In this document: piece by piece, positions 43,522 through 57,411 of the stretch
Position numbering within the stretch: the first letter of the stretch is position 1
How the letters are laid out: each line of letters starts with the position of its first letter
Assembly: GCF_910589235.1 (NCBI RefSeq)
Contig: NC_060975.1
Coordinates: forward strand, 1,526,001 to 1,590,000
Direction of reading: 5' to 3'
Source of the DNA: Vespa crabro
Taxonomy: Eukaryota; Arthropoda; Insecta; Hymenoptera; Vespidae
DNA length: 64,000 bases
The notes under the pieces: model-generated
Databases searched by the model: none
Seen by the model: only the letters and a program-made list of their open reading frames with translations
What the model was told of the DNA's origin: nothing
Program-made: the position numbers and the translations under genes

Positions 43522-46103
43522 TTTATTATTGGCAACACTTATTATTAACAATATACAGCATGACTACTGTGTATTTTCATCTATTCTTAAAACGAATATG
43601 CGAGATAATATTTAAACGAAGAGTATATAGAATTGTCCGTTTGATAAATATCTTTATAAATGTAGGATCTACTGTCACTTGCCAAGAAGAAGAAAGGTAA
43701 ATCTCAAGATGACTCTCAATCCAATGAAGACAACAATGTCGCTAAGAAAGACGTCAGGCATGATTCTGATACATCAGATTCTGACGATGATTGGGGAGCA
43801 AAAACTGGAAAGAGTAAAAAGAAAAAAGCACCGACTAAAAGAAGTAAACGAAAGATGACAAAATCTAGTAGCGAAGATAGTGGAAGTGAAAAGGAATCTA
43901 CAAAAGTTTCAGAACCAGAGGAAGGTATGTTAAATTATTTAAATTAATCGTCTATTTTCAAGTAAACAAGTTTCGTTTATATTTTAATAAAAAGCGTTTC
44001 ATTATGACAGGTGAAGTCTCAGATTCTGATGCAAGCGTTTCGGATTCTAGTCAAGAGGAATTTAATGATGGTTATGACGACAAATTAATGGGAGATGCGG
44101 AAGATCAAGCGAGACTAGCACAAATGACTGAAAAAGAAAGAGAACAAGAAATTTTTAAACGGATAGAACAAAGAGAAATTATGAAAACTAGATTTGAAAT
44201 AGAGAAAAAATTGAGAATGGCAAAGAAACAAGAACTCAAGAAGCAAAAGGAATCAAAGAAGAAGGAAAAGGGTGTGGAAGATAAAAAGATAGATAGAGCA
44301 CCGGATCCTAAGGAGAGAAGTAAAGATCGTAAGAAGACAATAGAGGAGAAACAAGATAAAAAGTTTCATGCAATGTCTTTGCTGAAGGCAAGACGTGAAG
44401 AAAAGAAAGAAAGAGGTAAATTGTATTATTTAATAAAATATATTATAATATAATTAAGTTTAATTGTATATTGTGTGAATTGGAAAAAGCTTGTACATTT
44501 ATTTTTTAGAGGAAAAAGAAAAGCAACGAATAGAGCAGCAACAACAACAATCAAAAGATATAGAAGAGGAGGAATTAGAAGATGATCATAAAGGAGGTGC
44601 GAATAAGACAAAGTTGAAAGCTTCAGATATTTATTCCGACGACAGTGGTTCTTCGGACAGTGGAGAAGAGGAAACAAGTAAGCCAGCATCACATCAAAGG
44701 TCATCTTCCAGCGAAAGTAGGGATTCTGATTCTGATAATGACAAAAAGTTAGTATTCTTATATTTACAAAAACATTTCAAAGGAAATTATTTTAATTAAA
44801 CTTCTTTCTAAACATTAGATCTGTGACCAGTAACAAAGCTAAACCGAAAAAACCATTATACGTCAGTACTAAAGAAGATTTGAACAAAATCAGATTATCT
44901 CGCCATAAAATGGAAAGATTTGTTCATCTTCCATTTTTCGATCGGGTTGTACAAGGTTGCTTTGTTAGAATTGGCATTGGAAATAATAATGGCAAGGCGG
45001 TTTATAGAGTAGCAGAGATCAGCGGAGTTTGTGAGACTGGTAAAATTTATCAATTAGGTGGTACAAGAACAAACAAAGGATTGAAATTAAGACATGGTGC
45101 TCAGGAACGTGTATTTAGATTAGAATTCGTATCGAATCAAGAATTCACAGAATCTGAATTCTTTAAATGGAAAGAGACATGTGCTTTGCAAGGGATATCA
45201 ATGCCTACATTCGATGAAGTAGAACAAAAATTGAAGGACATTAAGGAGGCCTTAGTATACGAATTCAAAGAGGAGGATATTGAAAAAATAGTAAGAGAAA
45301 AAGAAAGATTTAAACAAACCCCGTATAATTATGCGATGAAAAAAGCACAATTAATGCGCGAAAGAGATGCAGCCAATTGTAGAGGAGACGATGAAACTGC
45401 AAGTCGTCTTAATCAAGAATTGAGTGAACTAGAAGAACGTGCTTCTGAACTTGATAAAATGCGAACAGCAACAATATCAAGTATCTCGTACATAAATGAC
45501 CGTAATAGGAAAAAGAATGTTGAAGAAGCAGAAAAAGCTATTATGGTAATATCACAGTAACATTCTTAACATAACTAAGACATATTTTTTTTTTTTTTTT
45601 TTTTTAAGAAATTCAACTTTTACATTATGTAATATTTTGAATTTATTAGGAAGAAATAAAAGCTAATAAGGGGAAGAAAGTAGACGATCCATTCACTAGA
45701 CGTAGTACGAAACCAAGGATGGTTTATAAACCTGACGATGAGGATACACCTTCTGCGACTGGAGCAAATGAAAAGTCAGGTTCTCAACAAATTGGTGACT
45801 CTATTTCAATTGGAAATGAAAAAGAAAATGGTCAAGAAGTAAAGAAAAAACAAAGCACTGAAGATTTGTTCAATGCTCATGATTTTGATATCACAATAGA
45901 TTTAGAAGTACCAATCCCAAGTAAGTCAATGATAATATTTTAATTGTCTTCCATTAATTCGTAGAAATTATATATAAAATTTTTTTTTATTTTCAGATAA
46001 TCCCGTTAGCGTTTTACCCAAACCTGTCAGTAATATTAAGGATACAGGACCTCGCCGATCCTTAAATTTAGAAGATTATAAGAAGAAACGTGGACTTATC
46101 TAA
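42985..46103 (+). CDS. Rtf1: Paf1-complex subunit Rtf1, complete, 7 exons
   Basis: Rtf1 helps RNA polymerase II elongate and promotes H2B ubiquitination; it binds Spt5 through a Plus3 domain. Exons are 42985-43065, 43666-43924, 44011-44415, 44510-44747, 44819-45545, 45650-45920 and 45997-46103 (2088 nt, 695 aa). The N-terminal third is acidic and serine-rich with lysine clusters (SDSDASVSDSSQEEFNDGYD). A charged helix from about residue 140 (LAQMTEKEREQEIFKRIEQR) fits the histone-modification domain. The Plus3 domain spans about residues 345-460: 'RLSRHKMERFVHLPFFDRVV', 'VRIGIGNNNGKAVYRVAEIS', 'YQLGGTRTNKGLKLRHG'. A coiled-coil follows, then RRSLNLEDYKKKRGLI at the end. The start gives MPKRKNQALIDSESSG. 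Confidence 0.95.
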
Positions 46104-46768
46104 CAGTTTATTTACCTTAGACTGAATAATGCTGAAATTAATTTATCAACGTTATGTTATAATAACCGATATAAATATCTTAGCTATTTTTGTCACTATT
46201 GAAAGAAGGACAAAATTATAGTATTGCTAGCTGCTCATCATAATGATTATTATCTTTTTAAATGATTATTATAGAGAGAGATCATATTGCTATTATTGAG
46301 AGAAAGATTTCTTAGTAAACATGAAGAGAGGTTGTCGGTATTATTATAAGAATACTTTTTTTGAATAATAAGCTTATAAGTACTTAAAAAAAAAAAAAGA
46401 AAAAAAAAAAGAAAAAAAAGGAAAAAAAAAATAGAAAAAAAGAAAAGAAAAAAAATGGTACATAGCATTACCATTTGGATGTTGAAAGAAATTCTTAGTT
46501 CCACTTTTTCTTTTTTAAATTTCATCATAAATTTAGAAAAGTTTTAGCTCATACACACACACACACACACACACACATATTCATTTCTATAACTAGACGA
46601 TAAATTAAAATGAAATAAATTAAATTAAAAGGAAAAAAGTGGCAAGATATTTTATAATAAAGATATATAGGATTGCGTGTCCTAATATTTTTCTTGTAAG
46701 TACTCATGCGTATACTTCTACTACTAATTAATTATGTATTTCATATTCATATATAATTTCCCTCTCTT

Positions 46769-46829
<61 letters not shown>

Positions 46830-48215
46830 CATGAAATTTTTATATTATTCATAATAGAATTTGTAATTATTCCACTACGAGATACTACATATGAAACTTT
46901 AGTATAAATAGCTATTAAATTTAATAGTTCTACCATGCTATCAATTGTATAATCTTCCAATGAAGATTTTGTATAATTCTAGTAGTTATCTTTATTGTTT
47001 TCTTTTTTTTTCTTTTTTGTGGTATTGATATTATATCGATGTTATTAACGTTAATAATTGATGAAAAGATTAAAAAATGACATATTTTTAAAAAAAATTT
47101 TGTAAATAAGTTTTTAACATAAATTTTTATTCGAAATATTATGCCATCTTGACAATTTTATCAATAGCAATGGTAACAATTTAAGTTTTTCTTTCCTTTT
47201 TCTTTCTTCTTTCTTTCTTTTTTTTTTTTTTTCTTTTTTTTTGAAAGTGTTATGAAATGCTTAAGATAATCACGATTGGTGAAATACAGTAATAATCGAA
47301 AATTTATGCTATTAGGAATTACTTATAAAAAAAAAAAATTGTATTATTGAAGAAAATTATTTTTATCTACATTATCTACATACAAAAATATAATGATTAA
47401 TATCTTTTTAATATGTAACTATATTCAAAGGAACATGGTATCTTTAATAAAGAAAAATTCTCATATCTTCAATTAAAGTTTTGTACCTCGTCGAAATATG
47501 ACTATACCAGTACTCAATGCTATTAATGAACTTTGTAAATATCTTGGAAATGACAGAAGTTTTATAATTATTTAAATGTTTCCAAACTATATTTCATGAA
47601 TTAAAATGAAATAGTTTCTCTATGTGATCATTAAAATACATGACACATTGCAAATGCGTATCAATTTAAGGATTATGATATTGTATTATTACAAATATCA
47701 AATGTAATTGATTTATTGTAAAAAAAAAAAAAAAAGAAAAAAAAACTAAAATAAAAATTCACTTTTGTATATGTATAGACATACGCAACTATATATGTGC
47801 ATATATAATCAATGGCTGTGTAATTAATTCTTTAACTGTTAGTAGCATGTGTATGTGATTGAACTCTATTTTTTTTCCTTTGTTAATTTTATGATAACAA
47901 ATAGTATTCGAAACAAAGTTAATAAAGATCAAAATTGATATACAGAAAAGTAAACATTCTCAAAGAACGTTTCGAATAACTATGTTAAGTTTTGAACACA
48001 ACATGGTATTAAAAAATAAAAAAATAATAATAATTATATTCATACAGTTAAAGGATTAACATTATATAGACAAATTATTAGGAACATTAGTTATTGCTTT
48101 TGAAGGAGTGATTTCTTATTTGTATAATTTTTGTAGGGAGCAAAAAAATTCATATACATATATATACGAATGAATATTTGACGATTATCAAATATAATTT
48201 TGTAAATATATATAC

Positions 48216-48264
<49 letters not shown>

Positions 48265-48870
48265 GATACATAAATATTTGTAGAGAGAAAAAGATCGCAG
48301 AAAAGCGATTAGAGGATCTTGAATACTTCTTTAAAATATACTCCAAAATATGATGCTATATACACAATACTGTAAAATAAATCTAAGTTATAGATCCGTT
48401 AGAAAGATATGATCTAATTGTTCATAAAATTTTACATTTAAGTAATAACTTTAAGTATTAAAATTTAAAGGATTTGCAATTTGCCATTGCAATTAACTCT
48501 TATACAATTTAAAGAAATCTTTGTAGACTCTTTGATTATCTATATGTTAATTATTTTATTTAGATATGTGATATATTTGTTACAAGGCATGTTATTCAAA
48601 TTTATGTAACTGTTTTAACATAATTAATAATCGATGATTTTTCATTTGGATTGTAAAATACTGTTCGACTTTATAATCATATTATTAAGTATCATTATCG
48701 ATAATCTCTATAAAATTGGCGTCAGTATTATATTAATATAATCCAAAAGAAAAACACCATATAAATATTACTTGTTCATCCTTTATTTGCCGAAATAATA
48801 ATAGTACTAATAAAAAAAATAAAAATTGCCATTATAATACATATAATAATAAATTTTGTTACAGAGGCTT
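46104..48870. other. AT-rich intergenic stretch downstream of Rtf1
   Basis: About 2.8 kb, mostly AT-rich, presumably beginning with the Rtf1 3' UTR. It holds A-rich runs (46386-46455), a CA run (46552-46576), a CT tract (46767-46826), T-rich runs (47190-47240) and a TA tract (48203-48264). No gene, RNA gene or transposon was recognised. Confidence 0.6.
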
Positions 48871-48879
48871 CTTTAGGAG

Positions 48880-49150
48880 AAACGAAAAATTCATATTTCG
48901 CGGTATCGACTTTCCCGCGTAAATGCGCGCGCAAAGATGGCGGTAACCTGCGCAGTCGAGAAGATGCGATAGAGTCGTGCGTACGGGTCGTTTGCACGGC
49001 GCTGCCCATATAAGGTAATTTCCCCACGTCCCATGCAACGATTGGCTAGTACGAGTGGTACGTCCTACCGATGACTAATTCCAATGAATTCCGTGTCATC
49101 GGCCGCGCTGCGCGATCGATCCGACGAGACACGACGAGGCAACCCGAATA
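48880..49150. promoter_or_regulatory. Unassigned CpG-rich promoter-like island
   Basis: An isolated GC-rich, CpG-rich block in AT-rich surroundings. It has a GCGCGCGC run (48925-48932), a YY1-like AAGATGGCGG (48934-48943), TGCGCA (48949-48954) and, downstream on the plus strand, a good splice donor AAG|GTAATT at 49012-49020. This looks like a promoter with a short first exon, but no gene model uses it. It may be an upstream promoter for twinstar or for a noncoding RNA. Confidence 0.45.
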
Positions 49151-49429
49151 TATACATACGTTTACCTCGTTCACAGATCGATCTCCACACGAGATCCAGG
49201 AACGTAATAATAGCAACGATGCTTAAGCATTTACAAAATTAATCAAAGAGAATGTTGTATGACTTGAGAGTTTTCATCGAACGAATGAAATATTCGACAT
49301 ATATATTCACGTTATTAACAATATTTTCTCTGAATGATATGCGATATTTTCTCAGGATCCCATTCTTACAAACAGTCGATCGCGATTTTTCTTGTCAAAT
49401 TGGAAAATAGAAGAAGGAAAGAAGGTGAG

Positions 49430-49991
49430 AAAAGATAGAGAATATAAAGGGAGAGGGAGAGAAAAAGATAGAGAGATAGAGAGATAGATAGATGGAAAGA
49501 AAGAGAGAGAGGGAGAGAGAGAGCTTTCGCAGTTGCACGAGAAGTAGACGCAACGGGCCAATCGAGACTTATCCGCCAATTGGAGTGCGCGCGCGCAGGC
49601 GTAGGAATACAGGATTCGTGGAGAGGCAAAGAGCCATGACTGGAGTGGGAAGAGAGAGAGAGAGAGAGAGAAAGAGGAGTGAAAAGGGGAGAGAGTGAGA
49701 GAGAAAGAGGAGTGAAAAGGGGAGAGAGAGAGAGAGAAGATGAAGGAAGAACGCGCTTCGCTCGCTCACTCGTTCGTTTGCTCGAGAGTGGGAGAGGGAG
49801 GAAGAGGGAAGGGAGGCCTCCTCCCTTCTCGTTCCTTCGTGTGTCGCGACCCCCGGCGACTGGACACACTGCGCCTTATCCAGTTCTACCCGGAGCCGAG
49901 GCCACCGCGAGTGTGTTACTTTCGAGACGGGTTGAGTTCGAGTCCTTCGTTGCGCGATTCCTAACCCACCGCTTCACTCCTACACGAAAAA
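49430..49991 (+). promoter_or_regulatory. tsr: Twinstar/cofilin promoter and 5' UTR
   Basis: GA-rich sequence followed by GC-rich, CpG-containing sequence up to the start codon at 49992. CCAAT boxes lie at 49558-49562 and 49576-49580, and a GC-repeat (TGCGCGCGCGCA) reminiscent of NRF1 sites lies about 49586-49597. GA repeats at 49499-49522 and 49650-49740 are potential GAGA-factor targets. No TATA box is obvious. Confidence 0.55.
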
Positions 49992-50066
49992 ATGGTAAAT
50001 ATTATCTACAAATATATACACATATATATATATGTATAACATTAACAATAACAATTATAATAGTAA

Positions 50067-50097
<31 letters not shown>

Positions 50098-50098
50098 C

Positions 50099-50129
<31 letters not shown>

Positions 50130-50563
50130 TGATAATAATAATTTTAGAAGACTCGCGATACATTTATCGAGTTCGTCCGAGAAGTTCAACCGTATTTTCG
50201 TCAAACGTAGAATACTCTTTTCGTCATCGTCGTACACCGATTCGCTTTTGTGGTTATGGCCGCGGCGGACGCGCCGCCGCCGGTCGCCATTTCTGCAACC
50301 GGCGGATATACCGCGGCACAGAACCATCCGCTCGATTATTCATTCCTTATTCGAACGCAATATTAATATTTCTCTCTTTTTGTCTCTCTTTCTCACTTTA
50401 TGTTCCGTTTTCATAAGAGAACAAGATATATTCGATTGATTTGTAAACTTTCTTGTAGCTTTACCCTCGACATTGGGAGGTTAGGGGAGACTCTCCTCTT
50501 CTGCCGGTTGTGGTCCAGGCGGGGGTTCTCTTCTCTCTTTTTTGTCTTTATTACCTTTCTTTT

Positions 50564-50603
<40 letters not shown>

Positions 50604-50641
50604 ATCCTTTCTTCGTCTTTCTCTCTCTTTCTCTCTCTCTC

Positions 50642-50692
<51 letters not shown>

Positions 50693-51235
50693 AAAAGAAA
50701 GAAAATTTCTTTTTCTTCTTCTTTTGGAATAATCATTGATCCTCCATGAAATAAGTGTCGAATTAGAATCTTTCTGTACGATGGTGCGTCGAACGGCCAA
50801 TGAAATTCGTCAGATTCCTACTTCGATACTTTTAACCGAACGGATTATTTAAAAATTATATATTATGTAGTTGTGAATTTTCATGAAATTTCATTGCTAT
50901 TTCTATTCTACGTTTCTATCGTTAAATTCGTTCTTCGTGATTCGCGTTCGTTGCCATCTCTTGTGATATTCCCCCCTCTCTTTCTCTCTGTCTGTCTCTC
51001 TCTGTCTCTGTCTCTCTAGTTGATTTTTGTTACGTACTAGCCAAGCCGAGAGCTGTCATTGAGTTCGCTGAAGCGATTCTCAACGAATCATCGAGGACAA
51101 GTCATCATTGACTGTATCGACATTTATTGTTATATACGTAGCCGAATGATTCTCCGATAAAAATCTTTCGCGATGACTTTATTATCCTTCCTTCGTTACT
51201 TGAACGAAGATTGTATCGCTCGATAAAGAAATGGA

Positions 51236-51293
<58 letters not shown>

Positions 51294-51841
51294 AGATGCG
51301 AAATATCAACACAAAAAAAGATGGATGTCGTACCGTTAACGATATGCAAGCCTCAAACGAATCGAAATGCGATCAGTGTGTGTTGGACGAGTTTGTAAGA
51401 CGATGAGGAGAGTACACTGTGGGTGTAGAAGAGTAAGAGGAGGTGAGGGACGAGAGAGAGAGAGAGAGAGAGAAGTATTCAGTATTGCCGAACGTTTCGC
51501 GCGACCATTTTCCCTTCGCTTCCTCTGATGCTCCACCTCCTCTCCCTTCCTCCTGCTCCTCCCCTCCTTCTGCTCTTATGGTAGCCTGGATATTTTCAGA
51601 CGCGTACGAGACGCGGCGAATAGAGCCGTTCGAGAAAAAGAGAAAGAAAAAGAAAGAGATGGAACAAAGGTAGGACGAAAAGAAAAAGAGAGAGAAATGC
51701 TCGAGACGCGTTTTGACATTTGCTTGAAATTATGCTTTCATCGATATTTAGAAACTTTGTTTCCTTCGTTTCGTCTTGTCTCGTCTCGTTTCGTTTCGTT
51801 TCGTTTCTTATCAATGTGTGTTTGTTTAGATATCGTGAAAG

Positions 51842-51890
<49 letters not shown>

Positions 51891-52122
51891 CGAAAGTCAA
51901 GAAGTTTGTCATGTGCGATTTGAAAACTCCGTTACGATCGATAATATAGAATCTGAAAAGAGATATGAAGGCAATGGCGGGATATTTGAATGATGTTAAA
52001 AAGAATGTTATTAGAGACCGTCCGTCTTTTTTTTTTTTTTTCTTTTTATTTTTTGTTCTTTTTATTTTTGGGGGAAAAGGGGGAATTTCTTTATTAGTTT
52101 GAAGAGCTTTTTTGAGGGAAAC

Positions 52123-52160
<38 letters not shown>

Positions 52161-52275
52161 CGTTTCAATTTGGATCGTAACGCACACTGGCACTACACAA
52201 CTATTATTATCGTATTCCTATTCCAAGAAATTCTTGCTCCGCCAAAATCTATTTTTCTCTGTCGCCGCGCTATGT

Positions 52276-52319
<44 letters not shown>

Positions 52320-52772
52320 ATGCGTTCATTCGCGGTATTTTGTTGCTAGTGAGTGTCGTGTCTTCTCTCTTTTTCTCTCTCTCTCTCTTTGTGAGAGAGA
52401 GAGAGAGAGAAAACGAATTTTATTCGACGACGATTGACATTGAAAAGCAATCAGTAAAATGATGGTTTTTTTTTTCTTTTTTCTTTTGTAATTTTATAAA
52501 TTATCGAAAAGAGAAGGAATTTGGTCGTTTTAGTGATCATGAGGGACGAGCGACAAAAACCACAATGAAGTTGGTCACAATGGAGGAAAAAAGGGCGCGC
52601 ATTAGAAGCTATATAAAAACTTGTTTCTCCGAACGAATTTCATGGTCGCGAAATGTGTATTTATTTTCTTATATTACTTGGAATGAATGACGTGACAATG
52701 AACTAGAAAAGTTGAATAGAGGGAAGGAAAAATTCGTCTACGACACCACCGTGTATAAGGAGGTCGACCGTA

Positions 52773-52811
<39 letters not shown>

Positions 52812-55158
52812 GTCTTATGTCGGACAGTGACTCTCAAAGTTCACTGACGTCCCGACCGATCGGTTGATTAGTTCATTGCTCAATTGTGCTTCTCGTATTA
52901 ATTTAATGAACTAAGAATTTTCTTTCACTCATTCTAATCTCTCTCAATTATTTAGAATTTTTTATTAGATTGTGTATTTTCGTTTAGATATATATTTTGT
53001 ATACAACGTTAGAAAAAAAAACTTGTAATTCTTCAACGAAAATCTAACCTATTTCGTACGTACTTTTTTTTTTCTTTCTTTCTTTCTTTTTTCTTCTAAT
53101 AATTTTAAAAAGATTATATAAAGATATCTCGTTGCAATGATTCTATGAAATTGTAAGTGGTTTCTAACGATGAATGACTAATGTTATCTTCTAAATGGAA
53201 TACGTGACGAGTCTTCTTCGTGTAAAATTTTTAAACACATTTGATGAATGGTTCTTTAAAATAATATTACGCTCATCAAGTTGTTAAAAGGAGGTTCATA
53301 AGAAACATATATATATATATTCGAATCGAACAATCGAACTTCGAGAGAGAGAGAGAGAGAGAGAGATGCAGCAATACACACCCAGATAGATCAATTGTTT
53401 TATTAGATCGCTTTTATTTGTTCTGTTCTTTTCTTTGCTTAGCGATACATGAAATAGATGTTTAAATGACACGATTCACGAACTTTATTTAATCATGAGT
53501 CTTTCATAGCATAGCAAAACTTACATTTTCGAATAGCATATGACAAATAGAGAGATCAATATTTCATGAAACGATAATGTGAATATAGCTGTGTAGAATA
53601 CAATTAATTTTTTATTTAAATAAATACCAAATCTATTTTACATTCATGCATACATAAACACACACACACATACATAGCGGTATTATGATAAAAAAAAAGA
53701 AGGAATAAGTAAATTATATGATGCATCGATATTCGAGATATTTTCGATAGAGATATATATGAATTTTGATCCGTGACATTGTCCTTATTCCGTTATCGGC
53801 TATCTTCGGTCGAATTCGTTACGCCGGTAGAACCGTGGAGGGGATAAAAAGGAAGATGGTGGAGAAAGGAAGAAAATGGGATGCACGTTAGAAGAGAGAT
53901 TGAAAGATGATTATGAATATGAAAAGGAAGACAAAAAAGAAATAGAAAATCGACAGAGTGCAAGTGAGTTGTATGATGAATGATATATATATATATATAT
54001 ATGTATATACATACATTTTATGTATGTGATTAGAGAGAAAGAAACATCTAACGATGCGCACGCCTCTGCTTTGCGCGTGGTGAATCATCTTCCGTTTGAC
54101 CTTGCGTCGTACACGCACTCTTACAAACACGTTACTCTTTTCGTTTATATGTATGTGTGTATATATGTATGTGTATATATATATAATATATATATAAGGC
54201 GGTACATAAGGGAAAAGACACGACGACGACATGACGACGAGGATGAGGACAGTTGTTCACGTAAAGGGCGTTTACAGTACGTCCTAGAGGGAGCCAAGTG
54301 TATTCCTAACCATAGCCGTAGCACGAAATATCGACCGAGGAACTGCATCCCAGCTTGCACGATATGTGTATACATAGTGTATATATGTCTGTATGTGTGT
54401 CCTTCGAGCGTACGTTTATTATCCTTTTGGTCACACCGCCATAATCGCAGCACACTCTTTATATATATATGTATATATATATATATATTTCATTTTATAT
54501 ATGTATTTCATATTTTTCTAAGGACATATATTATTCCTGTTAATTTATAAGCCAGTACATAACCTATATTAGCAATATAGTGTGAAACATTTTCTTTCTT
54601 TTTTCCTTTTCTTTTTCGCCCACTTTTTTTTTTCTTCTTTCATAGACAGATATTCCTTTCGTTGATATATTAATTAGTGCATAATCCGTGATCAATGTAG
54701 TATGCATTTTTTACTCGTCATAATCCAAACGCTTTCTGTATTTATTTTTAATTTTTTTTTTCCTTTTTTATTTTTCTTTTTCGTTTTTCTTTTTTATTTT
54801 TATTTTTCCTAAATAGATATTATTCTTGTCGTACATATAGATAGATACATACATATATACATAAATACATACATTCATAACCTACACAAGATACTCGGTT
54901 CTAATCTTATCTTGTTATTTCTCGTGATGCGTATATTTTAGTTCTATTTTTCACTTGTAATAAATGAAGAGATGGTTATTCATTTAATTTAATTGTTTGT
55001 AAGTTGGTAGATTATATTTAGAAAATTATTCGATATTTCATTAATATATATTTTTAATAGGTTAAGTATATAATATCGCCGTCATCATTTAACTTATTCA
55101 TTTTTTTTTATTTTTTTAATTTGTATGTAAAATGTATGTATTATTAACAAGTCTTTTC

Positions 55159-55211
<53 letters not shown>

Positions 55212-57317
55212 GTATATCAATTTCGTTTTAGAATTATTATCGGCAGAAAGGAACAACCAATGTCATCGAATTCCTGAAGACGTTCGTCAGAGGAGAAGTT
55301 CCGAATAAAATATAAACGTAGAATTAAACTTCGAATATCATCGAATTTATTTGTTCAAAAATATGATATCTTAAATATATAAACGAGCAAACGAATAATG
55401 TAATATATCTATAAATATATACATATACATACATACATAATATATATGTACATACATATGGAGAATGTAAACGTATAAAGGAGAATAGTACGCGGGCGCG
55501 TAGTCAAGACAACGTTAGTCAAAATCATTCCCGTCGATGCCTTTTGAGGATCAATAAGTTAGTTTCTTTGATTCAAAGAACCGATATATAGTAATATCTA
55601 TCTTTGCATTGCAATGTCAGACTTGGTTGCTGCTTGCTTGTGGCCCGAGGAAACAATGCATGCTTTTATTGTCTCTCTCTTTTTCTCTCTGTTTAGTACG
55701 TCGGTGTGACTCATTGCTATACTAAATGACACACGTTAGCAGTCGAGAGAGAGTGAGAGAGAGAGTGAGAGAGAGAGAGAAAGAGAAAAAGAGATAGTGA
55801 TAGAGATACTCAACGTCGATGAAACGCCAACGTTTATTCCAGAATAAACTCCAATTTTTTTTCCTTTTTCTAACAGTTATCGTTAAATTAAATCAAGATA
55901 AAATTAGAATAAAATAAAAGGAAGGTGCGTACATATGTGCGTGTATGTGTATGCGTGTGTATGTATGTATGTATATATGTACGTATAGGTTAGATTAGAA
56001 ACGAGAAAGCATTAAGGCTTTGCTTTAATGTCGTAACATTTCTTGATCGTTTCTACGATAATTTGAGAAAGCTTATTTCCAAATCGATGATTTTTACATT
56101 CATTCTCTTATCTACTTACTTGATCAGGATCGAAAAGGATTTGAACCTTTCACTCTATACTTTTTGTAAATATATATACATATATACATATTATATATAT
56201 ATATATATAATTTATATATATATGAATGTATTTATATGTTTATTTGTTTACTGAAGTCGTTCGAGAAATCGTATTAATACCATCTTGTAATAAAAAATTA
56301 CAAATGTGTCATCGAATAATTTAATCGTCGATAATTGTATTGACCTGCCTTATCAACCGATGATAAATGTTACACGATTAGAGACGAGGAATTATTTAAA
56401 AAAATTTTATTATTATTGTTGATTTTTGATTTTTTTTTCTTTTTTTTTTCCATACAAATTTTTATGCATGTAATATATCGTCGTTCATTTCGAAGTTTTC
56501 TCCTTCCTCTCATCGTATTCTTCTTGTCGATTCATGGGCACGTGTTCTTGCAAGTAAGCGCGAGGGTATAACTTTAGAAACTGATCTTCTCTATCTCTCG
56601 AATCTCTCTTTTAGAGTTAGTGGATGATTCCGTGCGTGGGAAGTATTTATTCCTGTAACATTCGACCAAGTTTTTCAACCGAGATCGAGCTTGAAAAATG
56701 TTCGATCTTCGCCGAATTTTATCACATCAATATGAATATTCTTATCTTTTTCTTTTCTTCTTTTATTTTCTTTCTTTCTTTCTTTTCTTTTTTTGTCAGT
56801 TTAGGTCTCTCCTTTTACGTCTAATTCGTTATAGTAAACGTAGTAGAACCGTACACATTCATTCTTTTTTGCATTTCAAAATGTCACGTTAATATACCAA
56901 TAATATTTTTGTGATAGATCCTTCCTATTTTCTTTTCTTTTCTTTTTTTTTTTTTTCTTTTTCTTTTTTTGCCATATTATTTTTCAGTAATATAATCGCG
57001 AACAGAAACGATTTAGCAATTTCGATTTGAAAACAAGTTTCTCTTTAGCGGTGCGCTCAGGATGGATATCGACACCAACAGGTGCGCTTCATTTATATAA
57101 ACGTTTTCATGTCCCTCTCTTTTCAGTCAGTTATGCAACTGCAACTCTCTTGTAGTCTTCTACTCGTCGATTTTTTCCTGCGAATATTCCAGAGTTTTAC
57201 AAGATTATAAAAGTATTGTATTTATTATTTACATTGAAAAAAAAAATGTATATATATCTTATAGATGATATATATACATATATATTTATAAAAAAAAAAA
57301 AATATAATATATATATA

Positions 57318-57349
<32 letters not shown>

Positions 57350-57379
57350 GCCCCAAATATATGTATAATAGTTAGTAAA

Positions 57380-57411
<32 letters not shown>

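Noticed and set aside
48776..49027. Minus-strand 83-codon frame with a C-terminal hydrophobic segment
   Set aside because: No homology I recognise. Its first half is the translation of a CpG island on the reverse strand and its second half is AT-rich sequence that encodes Ile/Phe by composition. Not strong enough to annotate as a gene.
54020..54550. Plus-strand 176-codon frame in twinstar intron 1
   Set aside because: Its ends are TA-repeat translations (Tyr/Ile/Val). The more complex middle has no recognisable domain and no splice context that would join it to a gene.
55162..55207. Poly(A) run as a sign of a retroposed gene copy
   Set aside because: No gene-like or retroelement sequence and no target-site duplication were recognised beside it.
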